Assembly: GCF_024213555.1 (NCBI RefSeq)
Contig: NZ_JANAVO010000014.1
Span: forward strand, 1-64,000
Source of the DNA: Allokutzneria sp. A3M-2-11 16
GTDB taxonomy: Bacteria; Actinomycetota; Actinomycetes; Mycobacteriales; Pseudonocardiaceae
Length of the DNA: 64,000 nt
Reading direction: 5' to 3'
Shown: piece after piece, positions 9,241-18,196 of the stretch
Layout: each line of letters begins with the position of its first letter
How positions within the stretch are numbered: the stretch's first letter is position 1
Notes under the pieces: model-generated
What the model saw: the letters and a program-made list of their open reading frames with translations, nothing else
What the model was told of the DNA's origin: nothing
Databases searched by the model: none
Position numbers and translations under genes: made by a program

Positions 9241-11271
9241 GTGTCCAAGTTCGCTACCGCGGCGAAGCGCCTTCTCCTGGGGCGTCCGTTCCGCAGCGAC
9301 CGGCTCGCGCACACGCTTCTGCCGAAGCGGATCGCGCTGCCGGTCTTCGCCTCCGACGCCTTGTCCTCCGTGGCATACGCGCCCGAGGAGATCTTCATCG
9401 TCCTCTCGGTCGCCGGCCTGTCCGGCTACGTCTTCGCGCCGTGGATCGGCATCGCCGTCGCTGTGGTGATGCTCACCGTGGTGTTCAGCTACCGCCAAAA
9501 CGTGCACGCCTACCCCTCCGGCGGTGGTGACTACGAGGTGGCGATGGTCAACCTCGGCCGGTACGGCGGGCTCACCGTCGGCAGCGCGCTGCTGGTCGAC
9601 TACATCCTCACCGTCGCCGTCTCGATCTCCTCGGCGATGGCGAACTTGGGCTCGCTGATCCCCTACGTCGCCGAGCACAAGGTGGCCTTCGCGGTCGGGG
9701 CGATCGTCCTGCTGACCGCGATCAACCTGCGCGGGGTCCGGGAGTCGGGCAGCGCGTTCGCGATCCCGACCTACGCGTTCATGCTCGGGATGATCTTCAT
9801 GATCATCTTCGGCATGCTGCGCGGGTTCGTCTTCGGCGAGGAGATGGTGGCCGAGAGCGCGAACCTGGAGCTCAAGGCGGAGAACGACCACCTGATGGGC
9901 CTGGCGTTCGGGATGCTGATCCTGCGCTCGTTCACCCAGGGCTGCGCGGCGCTGACCGGGGTCGAGGCGATCAGCAACGGCGTGCCCGCCTTCCGCAAGC
10001 CGAAGTCCCGCAACGCGGCCACCACGCTGCTGATGATGGGCGGCATCGCCGTCACCATGCTGATGGGCCTGGTCGTGCTCGCGCAGCTGACCGGCGTGAA
10101 GATGGCCGAGCACCCGGCAGAGCAGCTGGTCGGGGCGCCCGAGGGCTACCAGCAGAAGACGATGGTGGTGCAGATCGCCAACGCCGTCTTCAACGAGTTC
10201 CCGATCGGCGCGTTCTTCATCGCGGGCGTCACGGCCCTGATCCTGGTGCTGGCGGCGAACACCGCGTTCAACGGCTTCCCCGTGCTCGGCTCGATCCTGG
10301 CCCAGGACCGCTACCTGCCGCGCCAGCTGCACACCCGGGGCGACCGGCTGGCCTTCTCCAACGGCATCGTCTTCCTCGCCGGGTTCGCGATCCTGCTGGT
10401 GATCCTCTACGAGGCCGAGGTCAGCAGGCTGATCCCGCTCTACACCGTCGGCGTGTTCGTCTCGTTCACGATGAGCCAGGCGGGCATGGTGCGGCACTGG
10501 AACCGGCTGCTGGCGTCGGAGACCGACGAGGCGACGCGCAAGCGGCTCGTCCGGTCCAGGCTGATCAGCGCCTTCGGCATGGCGATCACCGGTGTCGTGC
10601 TGGTGGTCGTGCTGATCACCAAGTTCACCCTCGGCGCGTGGATCGCGATCGTCGCGATGGCCGCGGTCTTCGCGCTGATGACGGGCATCCGCAGGCACTA
10701 CGACCACGTGGCGGAAGAGCTGGCCGCCGCGGAGATCGCGGTCGGCAAGGCGATGCTGCCTTCCCGCAACCACGCGGTGGTGCTGATCTCCAAGCTGCAC
10801 CTGCCGACGATGCGCGCGCTGGCCTACGCGCGGGCGACCCGGCCGGACGTGTTGGAGGCGGTCACGGTCAACGTCGACGACCTCGACACCAGGAAACTGG
10901 TCACCCAGTGGGAAAAAGAGCACATCAAGGTGCCGCTGAAGGTGATCGAGTCGCCCTACCGCGAGATCACCAAACCGGTGCTGGACTACGTGAAGCGCAT
11001 CCGCAGCGACAACCCGCGCGACGTGGTCACGGTGTTCATCCCGGAGTACGTGGTCGGCCGCTGGTGGGAACAGGTCCTGCACAACCAGAGCGCGTTGCGG
11101 CTCAAGGGAAGACTGCTGTTCCAGCCCGGCGTGATGGTGACCAGCGTGCCGTGGCAGCTGGTGTCCTCGCAGCGGGTCCGGGACCGTGCGGTCGTCGCCC
11201 CCGGCGCGGTGCGTCGTGGGCTCGGCGAACAACGATCAACGAGGAATCCTCAGCGTGACAACAAAAACTGA
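9241..11271 (+). CDS. APC superfamily permease
   Basis: Large amino-acid/polyamine/organocation-type permease (676 residues from GTG 9241). About twelve membrane helices precede a C-terminal soluble domain of about 150 residues (MLPSRNHAVVLISKLHLPTM ... DVVTVFIPEYVVGRWWEQVL) resembling a universal-stress/KdpD-like sensor. The N-terminus has the conserved FRSDRLAHTLLPKRIALPVF and ASDALSSVAYAPEE. The family is related to KUP/APC transporters, and its position beside TrkA regulators supports potassium or amino-acid transport; the substrate is unknown. GTG 9241 aligns with the conserved family start; TTG 9211 and GTG 9214 are possible earlier starts. It overlaps the next gene by 17 bases. Confidence 0.88.
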   Translation: MSKFATAAKRLLLGRPFRSDRLAHTLLPKRIALPVFASDALSSVAYAPEEIFIVLSVAGLSGYVFAPWIGIAVAVVMLTVVFSYRQNVHAYPSGGGDYEVAMVNLGRYGGLTVGSALLVDYILTVAVSISSAMANLGSLIPYVAEHKVAFAVGAIVLLTAINLRGVRESGSAFAIPTYAFMLGMIFMIIFGMLRGFVFGEEMVAESANLELKAENDHLMGLAFGMLILRSFTQGCAALTGVEAISNGVPAFRKPKSRNAATTLLMMGGIAVTMLMGLVVLAQLTGVKMAEHPAEQLVGAPEGYQQKTMVVQIANAVFNEFPIGAFFIAGVTALILVLAANTAFNGFPVLGSILAQDRYLPRQLHTRGDRLAFSNGIVFLAGFAILLVILYEAEVSRLIPLYTVGVFVSFTMSQAGMVRHWNRLLASETDEATRKRLVRSRLISAFGMAITGVVLVVVLITKFTLGAWIAIVAMAAVFALMTGIRRHYDHVAEELAAAEIAVGKAMLPSRNHAVVLISKLHLPTMRALAYARATRPDVLEAVTVNVDDLDTRKLVTQWEKEHIKVPLKVIESPYREITKPVLDYVKRIRSDNPRDVVTVFIPEYVVGRWWEQVLHNQSALRLKGRLLFQPGVMVTSVPWQLVSSQRVRDRAVVAPGAVRRGLGEQRSTRNPQRDNKN

Positions 11272-12457
11272 CTGGACCGGCCGTCGGATCGAGATCGAGG
11301 TCGGTGCGGTCGCCCACGGCGGCCACTGCGTCGCCCGGCACGACAACCGCGTTCTCTTCGTGCGCCACGCGTTGCCGGGTGAAGTGGTGGTCGCGGAGGT
11401 CACCGAGGACAAGGGCGGCTCGTTCTGCCGCGCGGACGCGGTGGAGGTGCTGCGCCCGTCCGAGGATCGCGTCGAACCTCCTTGCCCGGTAGCGGTTCCG
11501 GGCGGTTGCGGGGGTTGCGACTTCCAGCACGCGACGCCCGCCGCACAGCGCTCCTTGAAGGCTACGGTGGTCCAGGAACAGCTGAAGCGCTTGGCGGGCT
11601 TGGATTGGGACGTCGAGGTCGAGGCGCTCTCGGAGAGTCCGCTGGGGTGGCGCACCCGCGTGCGGCTCGCGGTGGACCGTGACGGCCGGGCCGGACTGCG
11701 CGGCCAGCGGAGCCATCGGGTGATCCCGATCGACGACTGCCCGATCGCCGTTTCTGGTGTGTTGCCGGATGTGTTGGAGCAGCGGTGGAAGCCGGGCTCC
11801 GAGGTGCAGGTGACCCGCGACGGCGACGGCGACCTCCACGTCACGGAGTGGGTGCGCAACCAGCGGCCCCGGTTCGCCGTCGGCAGCGGGACCGCGACCG
11901 AGCACGCGGGCGGTCGCGACTGGCGGGTCGACGCCAGCGGTTTCTGGCAGGTCCACCCCGCCGCCGCCGACACCCTCGTCTCCGTCGTCATGGAGTTCGC
12001 CGACGCCGCGCCCGGAGCCACGGCGTGGGACCTCTACGGCGGTGTCGGCCTGTTCGCCGCGGCACTGGCGGAGCAGGTCGGCCCGACCGGCTCGGTCACC
12101 GTCGTGGAGTCGTCGGCGCGGGCCGTGGAGTCCGGTCGCCGGAGTCTCGCCGACCTGTCGCAGGTCCGTTTCATGCCGGGCTTGGTGGAGAAGGTCCTCG
12201 GATCGTCCGAAATGGACGGACAGTGGCCGGACGCCGTGGTGCTCGATCCGCCGCGCAAGGGAGCGGGCCGCGCCGTGGTGGACGCCGTCTGCGACAAGTC
12301 CCCGCGCCGCGTCGTCCACATCGCCTGCGATCCCGCGGCCCTCGCGCGCGACGTCGCGGACTTCGCCGCCAACGGCTACCGCCTCGCCGCGCTACGAGCC
12401 TTCGACGCCTTCCCCATGACCCACCACGTCGAATGCGTCGCCCTGTTCACCGACTGA
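11255..12457 (+). CDS. Class I SAM-dependent RNA methyltransferase (TRAM/RumA-like)
   Basis: tRNA or rRNA uracil-5 methyltransferase family protein, 400 residues. It has an N-terminal TRAM domain (IEIEVGAVAHGGHCVARHDN, residues about 10-65) and a candidate iron-sulfur cysteine set (EPPCPVAVPGGCGGCDF plus DDCPIA). The SAM-binding core contains WDLYGGVGLFAAALAEQVG. It also has LDPPRKGAG and the catalytic-cysteine motif HIACDPAALARDV near the end. These place it with RlmD/RumA; the methylated base is not known. GTG 11255 follows GAGGA and overlaps the permease end, so the two are coupled, as in Rv2690c-Rv2689c. Confidence 0.9.
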   Translation: MTTKTDWTGRRIEIEVGAVAHGGHCVARHDNRVLFVRHALPGEVVVAEVTEDKGGSFCRADAVEVLRPSEDRVEPPCPVAVPGGCGGCDFQHATPAAQRSLKATVVQEQLKRLAGLDWDVEVEALSESPLGWRTRVRLAVDRDGRAGLRGQRSHRVIPIDDCPIAVSGVLPDVLEQRWKPGSEVQVTRDGDGDLHVTEWVRNQRPRFAVGSGTATEHAGGRDWRVDASGFWQVHPAAADTLVSVVMEFADAAPGATAWDLYGGVGLFAAALAEQVGPTGSVTVVESSARAVESGRRSLADLSQVRFMPGLVEKVLGSSEMDGQWPDAVVLDPPRKGAGRAVVDAVCDKSPRRVVHIACDPAALARDVADFAANGYRLAALRAFDAFPMTHHVECVALFTD

Positions 12458-12486
12458 TCCGCCTCAGCCTCCACGTACCCAGAGAA

Positions 12487-12571
12487 CCGAATGACGCATT
12501 CGGGGCGTTGGATTCCCTGAACGAGTCGTTCAGGGCACTCAACGCCCTGAACGAGTCGTTGAGGGCACTGG
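12487..12571. repeat. Array of 20-bp palindromes, array 1
   Basis: Three palindromic units in tandem at about 30-bp spacing: GAATGACGCATTC (12488 onward), CCCTGAACGAGTCGTTCAGG and CCCTGAACGAGTCGTTGAGG, separated by short spacers such as cactcaacg. Each unit can fold into a hairpin with a three- or five-base loop. The array lies just downstream of the RNA methyltransferase gene and is repeated at 12667-12747 and 40987-41099. Confidence 0.75.
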
Positions 12572-12574
12572 CGT

Positions 12575-12641
12575 TGGTGTGTCGTGGGGGGTTGGGGGTG
12601 GTTTGTGACTGCTGGGGTGGGGGTTGGTGGTACTTGAAGAC
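12575..12641. repeat. MITE-like element, partial copy (right end)
   Basis: Right half of the element seen complete at 22551, 23886 and 49014. It has the GGGGTTGGGGGTGG...GACTGCTGGGG interior followed by the terminal ACTTGAAGAC at 12632-12641. No left terminus is found, so this copy is truncated. It is embedded between two palindrome arrays. Confidence 0.6.
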
Positions 12642-12666
12642 CGGCGAACCCTGGGTGTCACGATGT

Positions 12667-12747
12667 GCTGAATGAGTCATTGGGGGCGCTGAAGTACCTC
12701 AATGACTCATTTGGTGCGTTGGATTCCCTCAATGACTCGTTCAGGGC
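12667..12747. repeat. Array of 20-bp palindromes, array 2
   Basis: Three further palindromic units (CTGAATGAGTCATTGGGG, CCTCAATGACTCATTTGG and CCCTCAATGACTCGTTCAGG) with about 30-bp spacing, located between the partial MITE and the ROK gene 3' end. Unit sequence drifts, but the two arms remain largely complementary. Confidence 0.7.
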
Positions 12748-12765
12748 GAAAACGTGGGGGTGAGG

Positions 12766-13950
12766 TCAGGCGGTGATGAGGGCGTCTACGGCGGCGGGGG
12801 CGAAGACGGCGTCGGCGCTCAAGCCCGCCAGGCCGACCAGGGCGGCCCGGTCGCCGAGCCGGGCGGGGGAGATGCCGCGCAGACCGCGCAGCGCCACGGG
12901 GTGCGCGGCGTCGAGGACGGCCGAGCGGACGGCGTCGACGAACTGGGGGAGGGCGCCGATCGGGCCGCCGAGGCGGAGTTGCTGCGGGTTGATGATGCTG
13001 ACGACCGTGGCCAGCACGCCGCCGAGGAGCTTGCCCGCCTCGGTGACCAGCTCGACGGCCTCGGCGCGGCCCTGCTCCACCTGGCGGACGACGTCGAGCA
13101 GGGTGCGCGCGCCGCTCGGGCGCAGGCGGCGGATCAGCGCCCGGCCACCGGCGACGGCGGCGAGGCAGCCGGTGCGACCGCACCCGCACCGCTCCTCGTG
13201 ACCGGCGAGCTTGATGTGCCCTATCTCGCCCGCGCTGCCGGTGACGCCGCGGTAGGGGCGGCGGCCGAGCACGACGCCGCTGCCGATGCCGGTCGCGACC
13301 TTCACCCCGAGGAGCGTGGTCGAAGGCGCCCCGTCGGCCAGGTGCTCGCCGAAGGCCAGCGCGTTGGCGTCGTTCTCCACCAGCACGGGCACGTCCAGCT
13401 GGGTGGAGAGCGTGTCGTGCACCCAGGTGCCGGACCACCCGGGCATCGTCGGCGGAGCCGTGTTCGAGCCGGACGTGGGGTCGACCTGACCGGGCACGCC
13501 GACGGCCATCGCGCAGACGTCGTCGGCCCGCCCGGTCTCGGCGAGCAGTTCCCGGCTCAGCTCCAGGACCCGGCGCAGCACCGCGGTCGGCTCCTGGCGG
13601 TTGGGGACGCGTTCGCGCTGGCTCGCGAGCACGGTCGCGGTGAGGTCGGCGACGGCGACGGTCACGTGGCTGACGCCGATGTCGGCGACCACGGCGCAGC
13701 GGCCGGTCTCGTCCGCCGCGAGCAGCTCGGCCCGCCGCCCGCCGCTTGAGGCCTGGTGGCCCACCGTGCGCAGCAGTTTCAGCCTGCCGAGCGCGTCCAG
13801 CCGTTCCACCATGGTGGCGCGGGAGAGCCCGATCCTGGCCTGGAGCTCCTGCCGGGTCATCGGGCCGCCCCGGCGCAGCACCTCCAGGACCTCCCCCGGC
13901 GAGGCGGGTCCCGTTGGGATCTTGTTCGCGGCGTTGACGTCGACCTGCAC
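12766..13950 (-). CDS. ROK family transcriptional repressor
   Basis: Sugar-responsive repressor of 394 residues. An N-terminal winged helix (EVLRRGGPMTRQELQARIGL, recognition segment SRATMVERLDALGRL, residues about 20-60) is followed by a ROK sugar-kinase-like domain. The ROK zinc motif is intact (GEIGHIKLAGHEERCGCGRT followed by GCLAAVAGG), as in NagC/XylR-type repressors. It is divergent from the complete ABC importer/glycosidase operon, which it most likely controls. A 15-bp palindrome (13980-13994) in the 65-bp gap is a plausible operator. Start GTG 13950 immediately precedes the winged-helix region. Inducer unknown; probably the transported sugar or its phosphate. Confidence 0.9.
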   Translation of the reverse strand: MQVDVNAANKIPTGPASPGEVLEVLRRGGPMTRQELQARIGLSRATMVERLDALGRLKLLRTVGHQASSGGRRAELLAADETGRCAVVADIGVSHVTVAVADLTATVLASQRERVPNRQEPTAVLRRVLELSRELLAETGRADDVCAMAVGVPGQVDPTSGSNTAPPTMPGWSGTWVHDTLSTQLDVPVLVENDANALAFGEHLADGAPSTTLLGVKVATGIGSGVVLGRRPYRGVTGSAGEIGHIKLAGHEERCGCGRTGCLAAVAGGRALIRRLRPSGARTLLDVVRQVEQGRAEAVELVTEAGKLLGGVLATVVSIINPQQLRLGGPIGALPQFVDAVRSAVLDAAHPVALRGLRGISPARLGDRAALVGLAGLSADAVFAPAAVDALITA

Positions 13951-13979
13951 ACCACCTATCTTGAGCCACCCGCACTTAT

Positions 13980-13994
13980 GTCTAGCGTCTAGAC
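13980..13994. promoter_or_regulatory. Candidate ROK operator palindrome
   Basis: Perfect inverted repeat GTCTAG-CGT-CTAGAC located between the divergent ROK repressor (start 13950) and the solute-binding protein (start 14016), 22 bp ahead of the latter. Position and symmetry suit a dimeric winged-helix repressor. The importer's AAGGAGG ribosome site at 14004-14010 follows directly, so bound repressor would occlude the promoter or early transcript. Confidence 0.6.
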
Positions 13995-14015
13995 GGAAGT
14001 CACAAGGAGGTGACT

Positions 14016-15335
14016 GTGGCCGGACCAGGCCGGCTCTCCCGCCGGGCCCTGCTGCGCGGAGCGCTCGTCACGGGTACCGCGTCACTGCTCGGCGGTTGTA
14101 CCGGGTTCGCCACCTCCGGCACCTCGGGGCTGACGTTCCTGTCCACCCAGTTCACGCCACTGGACGAGGCGGAGCGCTTCCGGGCCTTGCTGCGCAAGGG
14201 GTTCGACGGCGACGTCGGTTACGTCACCAGCGAGCCCGGCGCCTTCGTCACCCAGATCCGCAGCCAGGTCGAGGCCGGGGCGGTCCGGGCGAGCGTGATC
14301 GGCGGGTTGCACGGCGACCTCGCCCCGCTCGCGCCCAGCCACCTCGAGGACCTCACCGACATCGTCTCCGACTTCAGCTCGCTGGGCTGGCCGCCGGAGT
14401 ACCTGGAGCTGGCGCGGGCGGGCACGGACCGGACCTGGTACGTGCCGTGGGCGCAGGCCAGCTACGTGCTCGCCACCCACGTGGACGCCCTGGCGCACCT
14501 GCCTTCCGGGGCCGACGCCGAGGACCTCAGCTACGACCAGCTGCTGGACTGGGCGATCGCGGCGCGGCGCGCCAACAACAACCGGCCGGTGCTCGGGTTG
14601 CCCGGCGGGCCGAAGGGGCTGCTGCACCGGTTCTTCCAGGGCTACCTGCTGCCGTCGTTCACCGGCGGGCAGGTCACCACGTTCCGCTCGCCGGAGGCCG
14701 TCACCGCCTGGGAGTACATGCGCGAGCTGTGGCGCAACTGCGCGCCCGCGAGCACCAACTACTCCCAGATGCAGGAGCCCATGGAGGCCGGTGAGGTCAC
14801 CATCGGCTGGGACCACGTCGCGCGGCTGGTGAACGTGCCCAAGCGGGAGCCGGACAAGTGGCGGATGGTGCCCGCCCCGCGCGGGCCGAAGGGGCGCGGC
14901 TACATGGCCGTGCTGACCGGGCTGGCCATTCCCAAGGGAGCACCCGACCAGGACCAGGGGCGCCGGTTGATCGCCGCGCTCAGCCGGGCCGAGACGCAGA
15001 TCGAACTGTTGCGCTCCAACGCTTTCTTCCCGACGGTGCGCACGCCCATCCCGGACGACCTGCCGCAGGCGATCCGGATGGAGGCGGGCGCGGTGGCCCG
15101 GCAGCGCGAGTCCAAGGGCGCGCTGCTGTCGCTGCCCCCGGTCGGCCTCAGCAGCCGGGAAGGCGAGCTGAACAAGGTCTTCCGCGACTGCTTCGAGACG
15201 ATCGTGCTCAAGGGCGGGAACGTCCGGTCCACAGTGGACGCGCAGGCGCGCGTGATCAGCCAGCTGCTCACCGACGCCAAGGTCCCTTGCTGGGCACCGG
15301 ATCCGCGCAGCACCGGCATCTGCGAGGTGAGGTGA
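14016..15335 (+). CDS. Carbohydrate ABC transporter substrate-binding lipoprotein
   Basis: Extracellular solute-binding protein (family 1), 439 residues, with a twin-arginine lipoprotein signal: SRRALLRGALVTG, then LLGGC with the lipidated Cys near residue 28. The mature part shows the usual binding-protein pattern (YVPWAQASYVLATHVDALAHL, WDHVARLVNVPKREPDKWRM). GTG 14016 is chosen over GTG 14010 because AAGGAGG at 14004-14010 then lies five bases upstream. First gene of a five-gene operon (binding protein, two permeases, ATPase, glycosidase) in which most junctions overlap or nearly touch. Substrate unknown; the final glycosidase hints at a glucosyl- or mannosyl-glycerate or small glycoside. 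Confidence 0.9.
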   Translation: MAGPGRLSRRALLRGALVTGTASLLGGCTGFATSGTSGLTFLSTQFTPLDEAERFRALLRKGFDGDVGYVTSEPGAFVTQIRSQVEAGAVRASVIGGLHGDLAPLAPSHLEDLTDIVSDFSSLGWPPEYLELARAGTDRTWYVPWAQASYVLATHVDALAHLPSGADAEDLSYDQLLDWAIAARRANNNRPVLGLPGGPKGLLHRFFQGYLLPSFTGGQVTTFRSPEAVTAWEYMRELWRNCAPASTNYSQMQEPMEAGEVTIGWDHVARLVNVPKREPDKWRMVPAPRGPKGRGYMAVLTGLAIPKGAPDQDQGRRLIAALSRAETQIELLRSNAFFPTVRTPIPDDLPQAIRMEAGAVARQRESKGALLSLPPVGLSSREGELNKVFRDCFETIVLKGGNVRSTVDAQARVISQLLTDAKVPCWAPDPRSTGICEVR

Positions 15336-15336
15336 G

Positions 15337-16227
15337 ATGACCACTGTCCTGGAAAAGCCAGTGCGGAAACAGCCACAGCGCCTGGGAATCTCGCCGTGGT
15401 GGTTGCTCGCCCCGTCGACGGTGCTCCTGGTGCTGTTGTTCGGCTGGCCGTTGGTGCAGGGCATCCTCGCCGCCTTCCAGGCCGAGGGCGGCGCGTTCAC
15501 CCTGGCCAACTGGGAGCGGCTCTTCGGCGACCCGTACTTCGTCGAGGCGTTGCTGAACACCTTGCTGCTCATCGTGATCGTCGTGCCGATCCAGCTCGTG
15601 CTCGCGGTCGGGATGACGCTGCTGATCCAGTCCAAGCCGAAGTTCGGCGGGCTGCACTTCTACGTCTGGGCCATCCCGCTGGCCGTTTCCGACCTCGCGG
15701 CTGGCCTGGTGTGGCTGACGGTCTTCGCCGACCGCGGTTACCTGAACTCGCTGCTCATCGGCCTCGGCCTGTCGGAGAACGGCATCGCCTGGCTGAACTA
15801 CGACAACCCCACCACGATGCTGCTCGCGGTGGTGGTTGCGGAGATCTGGCGGGCCACCTCGATGGTCTTCGTGATCGTGGTCGCGGGCGTGCAGATGATG
15901 CCGCCGGACTACGACGAGGCCGCCCAGGTCTTCGGCGCCTCGGCGTGGCAGCGGCTGTGGCACGTCACGCTGCCGCTGCTGAAGCCGAGCCTCCAGGTGG
16001 CGCTCATCCTGCGCACGATCCTCGCGCTGCAAGCGTTCGCGGTCGCGCAGGCGCTCACCGGGCGCAACTTCCCGCTGCTGGTGGGGGAGACCTACCAGTG
16101 GTACGTCAACCTGCAGAACCCGGCGGTGGCGAGCGCGGTCGCGCTGGTGATCCTCGCGCTCTCGCTCGGAACCGCGGTCCTCTACATGCGCGCGCTGCGC
16201 CAGCCCTCCGCGGGAGGCCCCCGATGA
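15337..16227 (+). CDS. Sugar ABC transporter permease (MalF type)
   Basis: Inner-membrane permease of 296 residues with six predicted helices. The conserved EAA loop that docks the ATPase is YDEAAQVFGASAWQRLWHVT (about residues 189-208). A first helix (WWLLAPSTVLLVLLFGWPLV) precedes a periplasmic loop. The gene begins one base after the binding-protein stop, so both come from one message, and it ends overlapping the second permease by four bases (ATGA). It corresponds to MalF/UgpA-type subunits of CUT1 importers. Confidence 0.92.
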   Translation: MTTVLEKPVRKQPQRLGISPWWLLAPSTVLLVLLFGWPLVQGILAAFQAEGGAFTLANWERLFGDPYFVEALLNTLLLIVIVVPIQLVLAVGMTLLIQSKPKFGGLHFYVWAIPLAVSDLAAGLVWLTVFADRGYLNSLLIGLGLSENGIAWLNYDNPTTMLLAVVVAEIWRATSMVFVIVVAGVQMMPPDYDEAAQVFGASAWQRLWHVTLPLLKPSLQVALILRTILALQAFAVAQALTGRNFPLLVGETYQWYVNLQNPAVASAVALVILALSLGTAVLYMRALRQPSAGGPR

Positions 16228-17066
16228 CGCGTCCGGCCGTCGACCTCACGCCGTTGCACAGGCGCAAGCGGCAGCGGGTGCTCGTGCAGCTCGCCTGCGT
16301 CGCGATCTCCACGTTCATGCTGCTGCCGATCGTGCTGATCGCGCTGTCCGCGCTGTCCTCGCGCACCGCGCTCACCGAGTTCCCGAAACCGTTGCTGCCC
16401 AGCGAGTTCTCCACTGAGAGCATCTCTGGCTTCATCGGCGGGGCCGGAGTGGTCCCCGCGTTCGGCAACTCCATGCTGGCCGGGGTGTACACAGTGGTGC
16501 TCTCGCTGCTGCTCGGCGCTCCCGCGGGATATGCGATCTCCCGCTTCAGCTTCCGCGGCCGCGACGCCTACCAGGTGCTCATCCTGCTGGTCCGCGCGTT
16601 GCCGATCGTGGTGCTCTCGGTGCCGCTGGCCACGATGTTCCTCCGGGTGGACATCGACGACACGGTCTTCGCCGTCACGCTGGTGCACACCGCGCTCGCG
16701 CTGCCGACGACGATCCTGATCACCGCGAGCATCTTCGTCGGCGTCCCCAAGGACGTCGAGGAGGCCGCGCTGATCTTCGGCTGCACCCCGGGACAGGCGA
16801 TGCGCCGCGTCGTGCTGCCGATGGCGCTGCCGGGGCTCGCCGCGTCCTCCGTCTTCACGTTCGTGTTGTCCTGGAACGAAGTCCTCGGTGCGACCGTGCT
16901 GACGCTGGGGCACCGGACCCTGCCCGCGCAGGTGCTGTCCTCCCTGGCGGACTCGCCCAACGTCTACCGGTTCGCCGGGGGCTTCGTGCTGGTCCTGCCC
17001 GCGCTGCTGTTCATCCTCGTGATGCGCCGCTACCTGCTGAACATGTGGGGAACCACCCTGCGCTGA
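16224..17066 (+). CDS. Sugar ABC transporter permease (MalG type)
   Basis: Second CUT1 permease, 280 residues, six predicted helices, starting on the ATGA overlap with the preceding gene. The EAA motif is VEEAALIFGCTPGQAMRRVV (around residues 177-196), followed by LPMALPGLAASSVFTFVLSW. Together with the MalF-type subunit and the ATPase it forms the transmembrane channel. A 35-bp gap separates it from the ATPase gene. Confidence 0.92.
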   Translation: MTRPAVDLTPLHRRKRQRVLVQLACVAISTFMLLPIVLIALSALSSRTALTEFPKPLLPSEFSTESISGFIGGAGVVPAFGNSMLAGVYTVVLSLLLGAPAGYAISRFSFRGRDAYQVLILLVRALPIVVLSVPLATMFLRVDIDDTVFAVTLVHTALALPTTILITASIFVGVPKDVEEAALIFGCTPGQAMRRVVLPMALPGLAASSVFTFVLSWNEVLGATVLTLGHRTLPAQVLSSLADSPNVYRFAGGFVLVLPALLFILVMRRYLLNMWGTTLR

Positions 17067-17101
17067 GCCAGCCGCCCCACTCACCGAGACGAGAGCACAC
17101 G

Positions 17102-18196
17102 ATGGCCGAGATCGAACTGCACAACCTGGTCAAGACCTACCCCGGCGGCACCACCAGGGCCACCGACGACGTCAGCCTGCACGTCGCCGACGGCGAGTTC
17201 ATGGTGCTGCTCGGCCCGTCCGGCTGCGGCAAGACCACGCTGCTGCGCATGGTCGCGGGCCTGGAGCTGCCCGACGACGGGCAGGTCGTCATCGGCGGCA
17301 AGGACGTCACGTACCTGGAGCCGCGCAAGCGCAACCTGTCCATGGTGTTCCAGTCCTACGCGGTGTTCCCGCACCGCAAGGTCGGCGAGAACATCGGGTT
17401 CGGGCTGCGGATGCGCGGCGTGGACCCCGACGAGGTCAAGCGGAAGGTGGCCTGGGCGGCGGACCTGCTCCAGCTCACGCCGTACCTGGACCGCTACCCG
17501 GCCAAGCTCTCCGGCGGCCAGCGCCAGCGCGTCGCGGTGGCCAGGGCCATCGTGATGGACGCCGAGGTCCTGCTGATGGACGAGCCACTGTCCAATTTGG
17601 ACGCCCTGCTGCGGCTGTCCTTCCGCGCCGAGCTGAAGAAGCTCGTCGCCGAGCTGGGCACCACCACGCTCTACGTGACCCACGACCAGGTGGAAGCGCT
17701 CTCGCTCGGCGATCGCGTCGCGGTGATGCGCCAGGGCCGGATCGCCCAGTGCGACGCGCCGACCACCGTCTACGACCTGCCTGCCGAGGAGTTCGTCGGC
17801 GGGTTCATCGGCAGCCCGCCGATGAACTTCCTCACCGGGACCGTCGTCGCGGGCGGCGACGGCGGTTTCCAGCTCGACCTCGGCGCGCACAGCGTGCCCG
17901 TCCCGGACGCCCTGAGCGGATTCTCCGGCCGCCAACTCCGGTTGGGCGTCCGGCCGGAGTCCTTCGGGGTCGCCGCCCGCAACGGCGACCCCGGAGGGCT
18001 CCCGGCCGAGCTGGAGGTCTTCGAGCCGCTGGGCTCCTCGGTGCTGCTGACGGTGGCGCTGGCCGGGCACCAGCTCAAGGTGCAGGCGCCGCCGACCTTC
18101 CGCGCCGAAGCGGGCGAGAGCCTGCGACTGAGCCTGCCGGCGGACCAGTGCCGCTGGTACGACCCGGAAACACACCTGCTGCTGGAGACCTCGTGA
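17102..18196 (+). CDS. Sugar ABC transporter ATP-binding protein (UgpC/MsmK type)
   Basis: Cytosolic ATPase of the importer, 364 residues. Walker A is LLGPSGCGKTTLL (about residues 34-46), the Q-loop MVFQSYAVFPH, the signature LSGGQRQRVAVARA, Walker B VLLMDEPLSNLDALL and the switch histidine in YVTHDQVEA. The C-terminal part (after about residue 235) is the TOBE/regulatory domain found in ATPases of CUT1 sugar importers. ATG 17102 follows ACGAGAGCACACG. The gene contains one copy of the scattered GTCC-N5-GGAC palindrome (17590) encoded by AAT and TTG codons otherwise rare here. It overlaps the glycosidase start by four bases. Confidence 0.93.
   Translation: MAEIELHNLVKTYPGGTTRATDDVSLHVADGEFMVLLGPSGCGKTTLLRMVAGLELPDDGQVVIGGKDVTYLEPRKRNLSMVFQSYAVFPHRKVGENIGFGLRMRGVDPDEVKRKVAWAADLLQLTPYLDRYPAKLSGGQRQRVAVARAIVMDAEVLLMDEPLSNLDALLRLSFRAELKKLVAELGTTTLYVTHDQVEALSLGDRVAVMRQGRIAQCDAPTTVYDLPAEEFVGGFIGSPPMNFLTGTVVAGGDGGFQLDLGAHSVPVPDALSGFSGRQLRLGVRPESFGVAARNGDPGGLPAELEVFEPLGSSVLLTVALAGHQLKVQAPPTFRAEAGESLRLSLPADQCRWYDPETHLLLETS

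Noticed and set aside
7777-11232. Very long minus-strand frame (over 1100 codons) across the permease and RNA methyltransferase region
   Set aside because: Composition-driven shadow frame: its translation is low-complexity Arg/Gly/His/Asp, while the opposite strand encodes the APC permease with clear motifs. Only its 3' part (the TrkA gene) is real.
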